Assembly (NCBI GenBank): GCA_029207755.1
Contig: JARCOQ010000006.1
Span: 30,586,522-30,650,521 of the forward strand
Reading direction: 5' to 3'
DNA from: Chamaea fasciata
Taxonomy: Eukaryota; Chordata; Aves; Passeriformes; Sylviidae
Length of the DNA stretch: 64,000 bases
A model generated the notes under the pieces. That model had not been told where the DNA came from. It was given only the letters and a program-made list of their open reading frames with translations, and ran no database searches. Position 1 is the stretch's first letter, and every line of letters starts with the position of its first letter. A program made the translations under genes and the position numbers. Below are positions 1-11,441 of this stretch, one piece after another.

Positions 1-50
1 GAAAAATACTAGAAATAACCATATTTCACTTGTTGAAAATTTCCTAGGTT

Positions 51-632
51 TGTCCTGTTTTCAGCTGGTGTGGTGCTGTGTTTTGGATTCAGTATGAGAA
101 TGATGTTGATAACACACTGATGTTTGGTTGTTGCCAAGCAGTGCTTGCCTCAAGTCAAGGAATTTTCAGTGTTCCAGGCTCTGCCAGTGAGGAAGTGCAC
201 AAATAGCTGTGAGGGAGGGTGGCCAGGAGAGCTGGCCTGAACTGGCCAAAGGGATACTCAGTGCCACATTCCATATCATAGAAAGGCATAGCCAGGACAT
301 AAATAGAGGGTGGCTGGCCAGAAACCACTGGTGGCTGCTCAAGGTTGAGCTGTACATTGATTAGCAGCTAGTGAGCGATGGTTTTGTGCATCACTTGTCT
401 TTCTTGTGTTTTATTCCACTTTCTCTTTAATTTTTATTACTATTATCATTAGTAATAGCAATATATTATTATATTTTGTTTAAATTATTAAGATTTTCTT
501 ATCTCAGGATTTACTCTTTTCTTATCCCAAGATTTACTCTTTTTTTCTGATTCTAATCCCCACTGGGATGGGGCAGGGAGTGAGTGAGCAGCTATGTAGT
601 ACGTTGTTGTCAGCTGGGGTTAAACCTTGACA
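51..632 (+). mobile_element. Solo LTR of an ERVL-like avian endogenous retrovirus
   Basis: The segment starts TGTCCTG and ends CCTTGACA, so it has the short TGTC/GACA inverted termini of an LTR. The interior follows, in order, a bird LTR pattern I recall: a 'tgctgtgttttggat' block near 81, 'gagaatgatgttgataaca' near 97, 'actggccaaagggatac' near 240, a TATA-like 'cataaata' near 298, and the 3' block 'cactgggatgggg...ctggggttaaacc' near 560-626. No gag, pol or env sequence follows, so it is a solo LTR left by LTR-LTR recombination. I see no matching 5-bp target duplication (flanks aggtt and aatat), so the insertion site has mutated or the copy is rearranged. The stretch 420-545 is an AT-rich expansion containing repeats of 'ttttcttat..ca.gatttactc' that I do not expect in the family. 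Confidence 0.8.
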
Positions 633-3600
633 AATATTCTCAGATCTAACTTATAATTTTGAATCTTTTTGATATGCAATTAAAATAACAGGTGATATGA
701 AGCTGCATGATAATCCAAGTACATTAAAACACTGATATCTTTATCAACAAAACCTCTTATTTCAAGTTATTTTAAAAAGTTGCATTTTCCTCAAACTAAT
801 GCAAATTGGCTTTGATTCTGTGGCCTCAAGCCTATTCTCACCAATTTGTTACATCACTTAAAATGGGTATCACATAAACAGATGTGTAATCTATGATAAT
901 GCTCCCTTCCTAGAATGCCTCTAGAAACCAGAGCTATCTCATCACTACAATATGCTTAGGATCCAAAAGGTGAGCATATTCTATGTATTACCCTCTCTCA
1001 TACTTACATTTTAAAAAAAAAAATAAAATAAAAAGAATAAAATGAACGTTTTGTGGTAGACCAAAGGCAGATATTCTAAACTGTATACTTTACTCAATGG
1101 GGAAAAGATGAAGGGATGAGGAGTATGTGATAGATCCCTGTAATCCCTGTAATGCTGCTTAATCGGCAGCACAATGAGTACAGCTGAGAATATACAGACT
1201 GCTGTCAGAATCACATATTTTTTAGTACTGTCAAAGATTACCTTTACCCCTGTTCTATAGTCTTCTGAGATTAACAGAAAATCAGCACTCCTGCTCTATA
1301 AAATTACTTGCTTAGCTAATATCATTATCTGGTTGTGTGTGCCAGTTAAAATGTCCAAATTTTCCATTGTTTTCTGGATTTAGTTTCTTTATAAGGTTAA
1401 ATTTTGCATCACTTAAGCTACATTTATTTCCTCCTCAGATGACTTATTTTTCAGAATCTGAAATAACATTTTAGGCAGAATGCCTTTGTCATTTTAAAAA
1501 CATACTAAAATATTTCTTAGATCTCCTCCCTGTATTTTTTGTAAAATTCTTTTGCCCACATAATACAACTGAAAACCTACCCCTTAAAATAAGTATGCAA
1601 TTCTGATTGAGACATTTTTGAGATTACATCCTTGCTGAGTTTTTTGGAGTTCATTTATTCGTTCTTGATGCTAGTATGATAGAGACAATAAACACATGGA
1701 TTCAATGACGCTACATAATTTGTATCTTGATAAAGTACTTCCTCAACAGTTCCATGTACAGCTGTGCACAGTAAAAGTATAATCTGTAATACCAAAGTTT
1801 AACTATAATTAAAGTAATAAAGTACTACTGAGTTTTGTGTATGAAACCAGAGATGTTCTAAAGCAGACGTTTGTTTTCCAAAGAACTGTGGCAAGAAAAC
1901 TGTAACACAACTCAAACCAAAAATGCTACTCACAGAAGGAGAAGATTCTGGTGTTGCTGGATGCCCTAAAAAATACTTCACTCTCTTTGAAAAAAAATTA
2001 GGAAATTGCTTTTAACAGAAATATAACCTCATTTTGAGGAAAAAATCAAGAAAGTTACAATCGGAGAAGTGCCTGCCCAAACGGAGAAGAGCATCTTTTT
2101 ATTCAGTCACTTGATCTCAAATCTGTGCCTATTTCATCCTCCTCTTCATCCAAGTTCCAGGCTGATTAAGGTAAAGACAGAATTTTCTTTCAAGCCCAGA
2201 ACACCAAACAGTGATTTCAAAATATTTCTAAATACAGCCTTTATTTTTCCTGTGAACAGAAGTGTAACAGGATAAAAGTTTTCTTCCTTCCCCTGGTTAT
2301 GTTGCCAGACTGGTATTTACAGTAATCCACAAATTCCATCATGCAGCAGTTTGGATGTGAAGTCACTGCCCACTCCAGGCCTTTTAGGTTAATGGGGAAC
2401 ATGACTTCCAGTGAGTGAAAAGTTATTGCAAAGTTTTGCATGGTGCTGGTATAGAGAGAAAGGAGGTAACGTTTTCAAAGCATGACATAAAGTTAATCTT
2501 TCTCACTCTGTGGGTGGGAAGAACCACTACCCTTTTAAGAATATTCTTGTAAAGAATTGTTCACTGATCTTATATTATGCTATTAAGAATTTTGCATATA
2601 GAGAGGTATTACTGGGCAACTACTGTTTGGGCTAAGGAACCAAGGTCAGCAGCAGTGGAAGTGTTAGTTTTCACTTCAATATCTCAGAAACACAAGGGGC
2701 CAGCCTGCCCTTCTGTCTTTTGAGACTTATGATAGTTCTGTGACATGGCACTTTTATAAAATACCTTTTACCTTTTTTTCCTATTTGATAATATCATTAA
2801 AAAAAGATGCTCACACCTATAGTTATGTAAAACAAATGCGCTCCCTTTGGAGTCATTTGTTTCAGTGTACCAACCTAATGTGCTCACAATACGCTGTGAT
2901 GACTGATTGCTAATCCTGTACCTGCTGTGGGTAAAAACAAGGGAGAAAAGGGCACTACTCTGGCCCTAATATCAATAATATCCCATGAGTATTAAGACTT
3001 CATTTACCCATGTATTATTGCATCATCAGGGACCTAGTTAATGCCAAACTATCTGTCCACTATACAATTTTTTAAGCAGCCAAAACGTGGACAGGACTGA
3101 CTATAAATTGAGCATTAACTAAACACAGGCATGGAATACTTCTTCTCTGACTATGCATGAAGATAAGAAAATCTCTATATCCCCATCTTGAGCCTGATAT
3201 TTGTGGTTTTTTACAGTTGCAGTAGGAAAATAATTACAGTACTTGCCTCAATGTTTACTCTCAGTGAGGAGAAGCAACTGCATCCTGTCTCACACATGAT
3301 TTTGTTGCTTCATTAATTAAAACAGTTCAAAAAAGAGCTGGTCCAACTTTCAGCTAATTCATAGAAAGCACACAAAAAATAACTGGTCCATCTGTGAGCT
3401 GTCAATTATTTGAACCAGGAAATGGAAATAGGAAAATGCTTTCAGATTTCAAGAAATAGAATCACTATCATATATTAGCCCAAGTGTGAATCTAGGACTG
3501 GTGAAGCAGGAAAGAGTATATCCAAATGAACATGTTAATATGAGTAAGAATAATTAAAATTTAATTGCATTTTAAAGAAAACAGAATTGAAATAAAGATT

Positions 3601-6043
3601 GATTTTAGAGTATATATATAGAGAGAGCGCTTGCGCATTGTAAATTTACACAGATTTTCATTAAACAGGTTAGCTTAGGTTCCAAAACCATCATATGAGT
3701 GTCATCTAAAAAGTTTGAAAGACTGATACAGCTTACAGATTTTCTGTAAGACAAAGTAGATCACGCTGAGTCCCATATTGCTAAGTTTTTTCTGCTGCTC
3801 AAACTTGTATTTGTTGCAGTACATTATTTCAACACTGTAAAATGCAATGTAGTCATTTTACTAATTACTGAAAACGTGGCCAAACTTATCTCTTTCTATT
3901 CAAAAGGTAGAGAGCTTCCATAAATACAATCAAAATATTATTTGCTACTGCTTCTATTGTTGCAAAGGAACACTTGCAAAAATTAAGCCAGAATTTTTCA
4001 TAGTTTATTCATCACTCTGAGAACTAAGTTTTGTTGTCAAAATTCGTACAGCTGGTTCTTATTCCAGAAGACTAGTGGTTAGCCCTAATGTTTAGCATCC
4101 AGATTTTATCTGTAATGGCTCATAGTTATAGGGAAAAAAAAAAAATTTTAAATATATATGTATTTTACTTGTGAGTTAACAAATTTCAGATAATTTAAAA
4201 AATATTATATTGCTCTGTTGTGGGTACAACAACTTTCAATAAAACTGCTTAAATAATGCTTGTATAAAAATGGATTTTATTTATTTGCATTTGCTCGTGA
4301 ATAATCAAATACTTGTATAGTAAATTGTTTCATCACTCAGCATTATTCAGCAAAACCACTTGTAAGGTTTTTGCTGGTAGTGTGTTCTTGTTTTAACTCC
4401 TTCCCCTTCACAGGATTTGTTAGTTGTATGTAGTCTTTGAAAGATTTGTTCAAACGAAACCAAATAGCAATCATTCTGTTCAAGCCCAGTCCAGAGTCCA
4501 ATAGAGTCAAGGCACAAAACAATTTTCAGTGTTTCTACTATAAACAGTAATTTTCCCTTGAGAAATGTGCATTAAGTAGGAGTATCTTTGACTTTATTAA
4601 GTCATATTGTTCAAATCAATTTTGACATTACTTTTTCATGTTTCTGTTTATTTCTTTATTTTATGCCTTAGTGAAGGAAACTAATCTCTTAACCTTCAGA
4701 CAGGTGAATAAGGGTTTTAAATATGTATTGTAGAGAGGATACCTCTTCTGCAGTGCCTGCAGGTATGTCCTAAAAGATGTTAACCTCCCAAATCAAGGGC
4801 TGTTAGGACAATAAACACCCTGGAATAGAACAGTATTTAGGACATCAGTACCTTTTGCAGGCTATACTGTGTTCAGAGCTGACATGATTTTGCTGTTAGC
4901 AGAGAACTGCCCTGGGGAATTTTAAATAGTTCAGACAAGTCTACATGAACTGAAGATACCCCAGCAGCTGTGGTGTAGTTTCTTCTCTCAAGAAGAAAGG
5001 ATAGTGCTGCCTTTCAAAATAGTTTCATTATTTTATGTGAGTACATTATGAAGCAGGTTCAGTTAAGTACCTTTTATATTCAAGTGATCAAAAGGAAATT
5101 TTCACTATTTGCACAGGCAGAGAAATCAGAGAAAAAGTAGATTTCTGTGAGGAAGATTTTTTTGAAATTATAAAGAGATCATTAACACATAAAGTTTGAC
5201 TATGGGTCTGGTGTTGAGCTGGAATGAAATTATGAGTAGGATTTATAAACCACTGAAATAGGGGTTCATCACAGAAATGCTGGCACAGCAGTAGCAGGGG
5301 TTAACAGAGTGCAATTTTAGTGAGGCAAAACTCCTGGAGGTCCCATATGATGTTAAAGAAAAAGGTTAGCAACACATTCCTTGATGTATCTAAATCCTTC
5401 CACTTCTAAGACCACCCCCTATATATGTCTTCTGTCTGAAGTGGAAAACATTTAATTTTTGTGATGCTTAACATGTATCTGGAGATGATCGTCAGCTGCT
5501 GACTTAATCCTACACTCATTAGCAAAGTCTGTCAAAGGAGGTTTGCAGTCTTTGTTTGTCTGATACTATTTTTTCAGAACTCATGCTATGCTTCTGTCTG
5601 TCATGGTATTTTAGCTCCATGGTCTGAAATCAAAGAAACTGAAAATATGGAGATAGATAGGTTTTAAAGATCAGCACTCCACAAAATTTCATGTCTGAAA
5701 TAAAATCACGTACATCATAAAAATGACAGATTTGTTTCAAAGTGTTTATCACCTTTTAAACTTTCATCATAATGAAACTATTTTTACTCTTTGGTATTGA
5801 TCTTTAAAATTTTCGTCACTCTGTTTCCTCCTTTACAATTACAAGGTGAACAATCCTTTGTTATATATTTGTACCAAACAACAGGCCTTTGAGAGCTCAG
5901 TATTGGTTTGATATGTCACAGGACATGGGAGATTAAACATCATTATTGAAGGTCTATCTTTAATTATGGCAAGTGTAATGAAGTGAGCTGTACCTGGCAG
6001 ACCCCTTGGAACCCATTACTGTGCTGTACAGCAGCTCATGCTG
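633..6043. other. Unique AT-rich non-coding sequence
   Basis: No gene, exon or identifiable element is seen. It holds only short A/T-rich runs (1012-1031, 4133-4165) and a small TA/GA tract near 3612-3628. Open frames are under 70 codons and have no recognisable motif. Confidence 0.6.
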
Positions 6044-6047
6044 ACAC

Positions 6048-6495
6048 TGATGCCTTAAGCTTTAGCTTTCATATCTGCAGATTCTATGCTACCTAGGGAT
6101 GTAGCTTTGAGCCTCATATTAAGTGTCAGTAAGCTTTCTTCAAGGGTAGGTAGACAAAACAAATTCCTTTTTGTTGAACACCAAGGACAACTCTCAGGCC
6201 CGAAAACATAAACAATGGTGGACTGAAAGGAGGAACAAGAAGGATGGGACCTCACAACCTGAAGCTGTAATTGGACAATTAAACCCCAACATGCAAATGG
6301 ACCAAAACTGATAAAAATGTAAGACCTCGTGACCGGGCAAGTTTTTCGGTGTAGCATTTTCATAGTGGACTCAGGGTGCAGCCTTGGTGAGGCTTCGGTT
6401 CTGTTCAAGGTGGATCCTGGAGTCCTTTCAATAAATACCTATTTTATTCTCTAGCTCTGTCCAATGTCTGTTTCAGGTCAGCCTTCTAGGCAACA
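6048..6495 (+). mobile_element. Solo LTR, ERV1-like (4-bp target duplication)
   Basis: This 448-bp element starts TGATGCC and ends GGCAACA; the two ends are inverted repeats with one mismatch in seven. It is flanked on both sides by ACAC (6044-6047 and 6496-6499), a 4-bp target duplication typical of gammaretrovirus-like ERV1 elements. Promoter-like features are in order for a plus-strand LTR: a weak TATA-like 'gataaaaatg' near 6310 and the poly(A) signal AATAAA at 6430-6435, leaving about 60 bp to the end as U5. No internal retroviral sequence is present. A 117-codon minus-strand open frame (6055-6408) lies inside the LTR and reads antisense to it; I regard it as spurious. Class assignment rests on the duplication length and layout, not on a database match. 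Confidence 0.8.
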
Positions 6496-6499
6496 ACAC

Positions 6500-8060
6500 C
6501 ACTGAGGCACAAAACTTCTGACACTGACGAAGACCTTTAAAAGGCTCTGAAGACCATGTTCTAGTTGCCTATTGGGATACTTAATACCATCTTATTTCCA
6601 TGATAACATTTAGAAAATAATGAGTTTCTCTATAATCAAACAGTAAAGACAATGCAGCACCTAAAATGAGTTGATCAAGAGGTGATTTACATTGTCTCAG
6701 GTAAAAATCTGCTCAAGACAGCCTAGTTAAATGAACAGGATTTTTTATGTGTGACCATTAAAAAAGGGTCCAGTTTTATTAGTGCAGTTAAACTCTCTCT
6801 CTGAAATGAGTGAAAATCCAAGCTTCAATTTATGGGCCAAGATACATGTGCAAGCATTCATTAATGAAACAAAAGGATCTTCATAAACTATACCTAAAAT
6901 CTCATGAGTACTGAGGAAAAAATAAATTTATTCCATGTACATTATTTCTAAAACAGTGGTTTGGGGAATATGACTGACTTGCATATCGTCATTGAAAAGG
7001 CCAAAATAGGATGAGATATTCCAATGCAGAGCCTAAATTTTGCTTCATTTTCCTCACTCATTGGTAATGTAATCCAAAAGAAAGAAAGAAGTGAAAAAAA
7101 CCTGCTTGGAGACATTTAGACATGGTAAAAGAAAATATATCCTACATGGAGACTTTTAATGAAAAACCCACAGTTTCTTAATCCATAATAAAAATCCAAG
7201 ATTTTATTTCTAATGTTTTATATTTCAGTATCTATCAATAAAAAAAAGGAAATTAAAGTGGAAAATATCACTTTCTTACTTATCTGACTGTTATATGTCA
7301 CAGTACTATGCAACTACATGAATTACAGAGTCTAAACTTTCCTTTGAAATTACTGGTCTAAAATTGTTTTGTGAAAATCTGGGGTTTCTCAAAATGAAGT
7401 TGTTAATTTCATTAAGGCATCCTCAAAAATTGTAATTTCAGAAATGAATATTGCATTTTGCAGTGTTTAAAATCCAGTGTTTAAATTTTGTTTTCTAACT
7501 TTCTATCATGACCCCCACTCTAATCTGCTTGACATCTATCATTTTGTTTTAAAAAGAGCTGCAGTGTCTACTATCGGTCCATATTAAAACTTAAAACAGG
7601 CATGGTTATATTTTATGCTTCCCTCATGAATGAAAGAGAAATTCCAATAAATCACCTCATTCCTGCAGAACTAAATTTAAAAACTATTTTATGAAGTCTC
7701 TTAGGTCAGACTTTTAGAGTATCTCTTTTAGAGATAAATTAATCTTTTAGATAAATTTTATCTATTTGTATACATAAAAGCCAGCCGTTGTTTATTGTTA
7801 TGAGTATAAAAATAAGTATGTCCACAACTCCTAAACTGCTCCTTACAGATTGGGATGTTAGCCCAAAGGGATGAATATTCTTACAAAGACTTCCAGACTC
7901 AGGGAAAAATACGAAGTGAAAATATTGTTTGAACATAGTACTTTCTGAGTGTTTCACGTCCACGGTATAAGAAACAAAAACTAGGGAGAAAGAAGAGATC
8001 TAAAATATTTGCATTCCTAACTTGATAGCATTACACAGCAAAAGAGAAAGGTGGATAAAA
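6500..8060. other. Unique AT-rich non-coding sequence
   Basis: Nothing identifiable: no element ends, no long open frame and no RNA gene. A short purine-rich AAAGAAAGAAAG stretch lies near 7077-7090. Confidence 0.55.
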
Positions 8061-9182
8061 TAATCATAGAAACAAGAATCATATCAGATGGAAAATATTT
8101 TTAAGATGACAGAGTCTAACCATATATTTGCATGTATAATATAAGCCAGCAGTGCCCTGGCAGCCAGGACGGCCACCCATGTCCTGGGATGCACCAGGCC
8201 AGCAAGGCCAGCTGGGCAAGGGAGGGGATTGTCCCCTCTGCTCTGCACTGGGGAAGTTTTGGGTGCCTCAATGTAAAAATGACATTAAACAATTAGAGAG
8301 TGTCCAAAGGAGGGCAACAAGGATGGGCAAGGGCCTTGAGGGGAAGCCATGAGAGGGGCAGATGAGGTCGCTTGCTCTGTTCAGCCTGCAGGAGACTGAG
8401 GGGAGACCTCATTGTGGTCCTCAACGTCCTCATGAGGGAAGAGGAGGGGCAGGCACTGGTCGCTGTGGTGCCCAGTGTCAGGACTAGAGGGAATGGCCTG
8501 ATGTTGTATCAGGGGAGGTTGAGGTTGGATGTTAGGAAAATGTTCTTCACCCAGAGGGTGGTGGGGCACTGGAACAGGCTCCCAGGGGAACAGTCACAGC
8601 ACTGGCTTGACAGAGCTCAAGAAGTGTTTGGACAGTGCTTTCAGGTACATGGTGTGATTCTTGGGGATGATGCTGTGCAGGCCCAGGATTTGGATTCATT
8701 ATGCTTGTAGGTGCCTGGTCTCTTCCAACTCAGCATATCCTGTGATTCTGTGAACCATTAACATAGCACTGTAAAGCCCATCATGAAACCATGTACCCAG
8801 GTACCACACCTACATGTGTTTTAAATCCTTCTAGAACTGGTGACTCAACCACTTCCCTGGGTAGCTTGTTCCAGTGCTTGACAACGCTTTCCATGGAGAA
8901 ATTTTTCATATCCAACCCAAACCCCACCTGGTGCAACTAGAGACCATTTTCATTTGTCCCATCACCAGTTCCCTGGGAGAAAAGATCAACCCCCACATCA
9001 CCACAACATCCTTTCAGGCAGTAGTAGACTGATAAATTCCCCCAAGCCACCTCTTTTCCAGGCTAAACCACCCCAGTTTTGTCAGTTGCTTCTCATAGGA
9101 CAATTCATCAGGGTTACTGTCCATCTCTGGTCACGTGCCAGCCCCTCAGCATTTTCCTTGTAATGAGGGGGTCAGAACTGGA
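8061..9182 (-). mobile_element. CR1 LINE 3' fragment, minus strand, split by a later CR1
   Basis: Read on the minus strand, 9182 to 8753 follows the CR1 ORF2 end and 3' UTR: a 'ccagttctgaccccctca..acaag' block, 'aaactggggtggtttagcctgg' (CR1 consensus 'ctggggttgtttagcctgg'), 'aaagcgttgtcaagcactggaacaa', 'accagttctagaaggattta', and 'tttacagtgctatgtta'. The missing tail lies at 8061-8123: 'aatcatagaaacaagaatcat..' then 'agtctaaccat', the reverse complement of the CR1 terminal block and octamers. A plus-strand CR1 (8124-8752) sits between the two parts, so this copy is the older one. It is 5' truncated near 9182 and riddled with substitutions. It encodes nothing functional. Confidence 0.85.
8124..8752 (+). 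mobile_element. CR1 LINE 3' fragment inserted into the older CR1
   Basis: This plus-strand CR1 fragment starts near the ORF2 motif 'agccagcagtgccctggcagcc' and runs through 'gtgtccaaaggagggcaacaagg', 'ttcagcctgcaggagactgaggggagacct', 'ttcttcacccagagggtggt' and 'actggaacaggctcccag' to the terminal 'ctcttccaactcagcatatcctgtgattctgtg'. It is flanked by AACCAT at 8118-8123 and 8753-8758, a 6-bp target duplication lying inside the older CR1. Two open frames (8152-8352 and 8372-8710) translate as CR1 ORF2 C-terminal remnants, including a VQRRAT-type motif, separated by a stop and a frame change. Its wording ('acatggtgtgattct', 'cttccaactca') is shared with the copy at 47377-47737, so both probably belong to one subfamily. 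Confidence 0.9.
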
Positions 9183-10721
9183 TTTCCATGTGCATACACA
9201 ATGTGCAAAGGTCTTACAAAATATTCAGTGTAATAGCATCATTAAAAAAAGAAGAATCATCCAGTTATTAGTAATCCAATATAAATATATTTGCCACCTA
9301 AAATGTCTCTTGATTAAATATTATATGATTTCATATAATTATTTCTAATAATAATGCTTCTCTGACCCTCTTACTGTATTGCTAATAAAATCTAAGTGTC
9401 TAATGAAATGAAGTTTATGCTTTTCTGTATACCTTCTCTGCTTCTGCTGTTCTTTACTCAGCCTCTGTACCAGATGAATGTAAGATTAATGTGCATTCTT
9501 TATAACCCCAGACAAATATGGAACTGGTAAAACAGAGTAGTTGATCTAAACTCCTGAAAATCATTGCCTCAAAAATTCTTTACAGACATGGAAAGGACTC
9601 ATTTTCAAAATTACGTAATCTCTTACTAATGCTGGGAATGGTTTTAGAGTACAGAAGGAGGTTAACTTCCAAACTCAGTTTTTAATATATTGATTTTAAA
9701 AGATCTGTTGATTAAAATAAATATATTTATTTTGAATATATCCTGTAGGTGATATTCTCTTCTATCTACTCAAAACCTAGTGTAAAAAGGCCTGATAGTG
9801 TTCTTTGGTAAGAAATGGCTATATAACAACCACTGAAATCACAGCTGATAATAATTATAGCAGTCTCTGTAGAGAAGCCATAGATGAACTGTTTTTAGCA
9901 GAGTTTGATTCCTTTAGAAGAAGACCACACAGAAAAGCTTGAAGGCTTTTGAAATGTTGCATTTTTATGAGCTAAATTTTAAATTTGTGATCTGCTTGTC
10001 ATGAGGAGTGGCACATAGCTGTGCTACCTGAGGAGCAGAGAATTACTCAAAACATCACCGTTTTCTACGCCACCATGGAAGATATAAGTTACTTTGGACT
10101 TTCTCTTGTGTAGCAGTAACTTGTCTTGCATGTCCGTCCAGATGGTCTGGGAAGCCTCAGAGGAGAAAAAGTCTGCTTGCCTCCAGCCCCATTCCTAACT
10201 GCTTACTTTGGGGTTTCAGTACGGGCCTTTGCAAATGAAGTCAGGCAGCCCATGAAGACAGGGTTATTGATGTCACTCCTTTCACAAACACTATAGGGCT
10301 AAGTCTGAAATTCTTCCTATTCTTGACTAGCACTTCATTTCAGGAATAATTCTGGAGTCATTCTAAACAGAAAAATTCATGTCTGCTGATGTTGTCATTT
10401 CTCTCTCTGTTCTGTGACTTTTGTATATTTTTTCAAGACCACTTATAATTGGTCTTGAAAACTTCTGAAATTTTCTTGTATTGTATATCCTTCCTTTTGT
10501 ATAACTAGTTTTAGTTCATGATCAATTTAACTTTGAGAATCTAGGAATATGTGATATCTTTTCAAATTCTGTCCTTGTTCGGTTCTTTAGAGCAGTAGTA
10601 AATGGATTTTGTGTTAGTTCTGTAAACATCTACAATTAGTGAATAGCAAGAACTTCCTTTAATTTGACAGTATTCTGTGTTAAATTGGTTAACTGTGTTA
10701 AATTGTTAAATTGCTGTACCT

Positions 10722-10844
10722 AAAAAAAAAAAAAAAAAAACAAACAAACAAACAAAAAAACCCCCAAAAACCAAGCAAACAAAAAAAAACCCAAAAAAAA
10801 AAAAAAAACCCTCAGAAATAAAACAAAACAAAACAAAACAAAAA
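10722..10844 (+). repeat. A-rich / CAAA / CAAAA simple-repeat tract
   Basis: It begins with 19 A (10722-10740), followed by CAAA repeats, mixed A/C blocks and then CAAAA repeats near 10822-10843. No element with a matching body is visible on either side, so it is either a free microsatellite or the tail of something no longer recognisable. Confidence 0.9.
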
Positions 10845-11405
10845 GGCAGTTCATTCTGGCCAAAAATATATCTGAGCTAAGGAGAATATTAATGAATAGG
10901 TATGTAGAATTGTAGTAAAAAACTCTACGAAAAACTATTACATTTTACTGTAACCAAGGATTTATTCTCATGACTTTTAGCAATAAGAACAAGAAAAGAA
11001 ATTCCATTTTCTAAAATGATAGCATCAGGTTTTCTGAACAAAAGAGAAAGGAAAGGAGATTAACTGAACGATGAAGCAATCCCCTGCAAACTATTTATAT
11101 TGTAGCCCAGTTGTTTAAGCAAAATCTTAACAGACAGAGGCAACAGCAGATTGGCTATCAAATGTGCCACCTGTTCTCATGCTGAATTCACAGAACAAGC
11201 CACAGGCCTTACCCATTTATGCTACATGGTGTGCAGGAAAGGCATCCTAAACTTTGTTCTTGCTCCTGTTGGCTGATGACTTCAGAAAGGTCATTGCATA
11301 AGGATACTGATAATGACTTTAGGCTGATGGAGGAAACCTAGTCTTAAAGAATTAAACACATAGCTTATGTTACATATTTAAGTCATACTTTTCAGGGATA
11401 ATTTT

Positions 11406-11407
<2 letters not shown>

Positions 11408-11438
<31 letters not shown>
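11408..11438 (-). repeat. Poly(T) run, 31 bases
   Basis: An uninterrupted run of 31 T, equivalent to a minus-strand poly(A). The following sequence on the minus side shows no retrocopy that I recognise. Length is likely polymorphic and error-prone. Confidence 0.9.

Positions 11439-11441
<3 letters not shown>

Noticed and set aside
6055..6408. A 117-codon minus-strand frame
   Set aside because: It is antisense within a well-bounded solo LTR; no motif or conservation argument supports it.
8372..8710. A 112-codon open frame that could be taken for a small gene
   Set aside because: It follows the CR1 ORF2 C-terminal and 3' region of the inner CR1 and has no independent start context.
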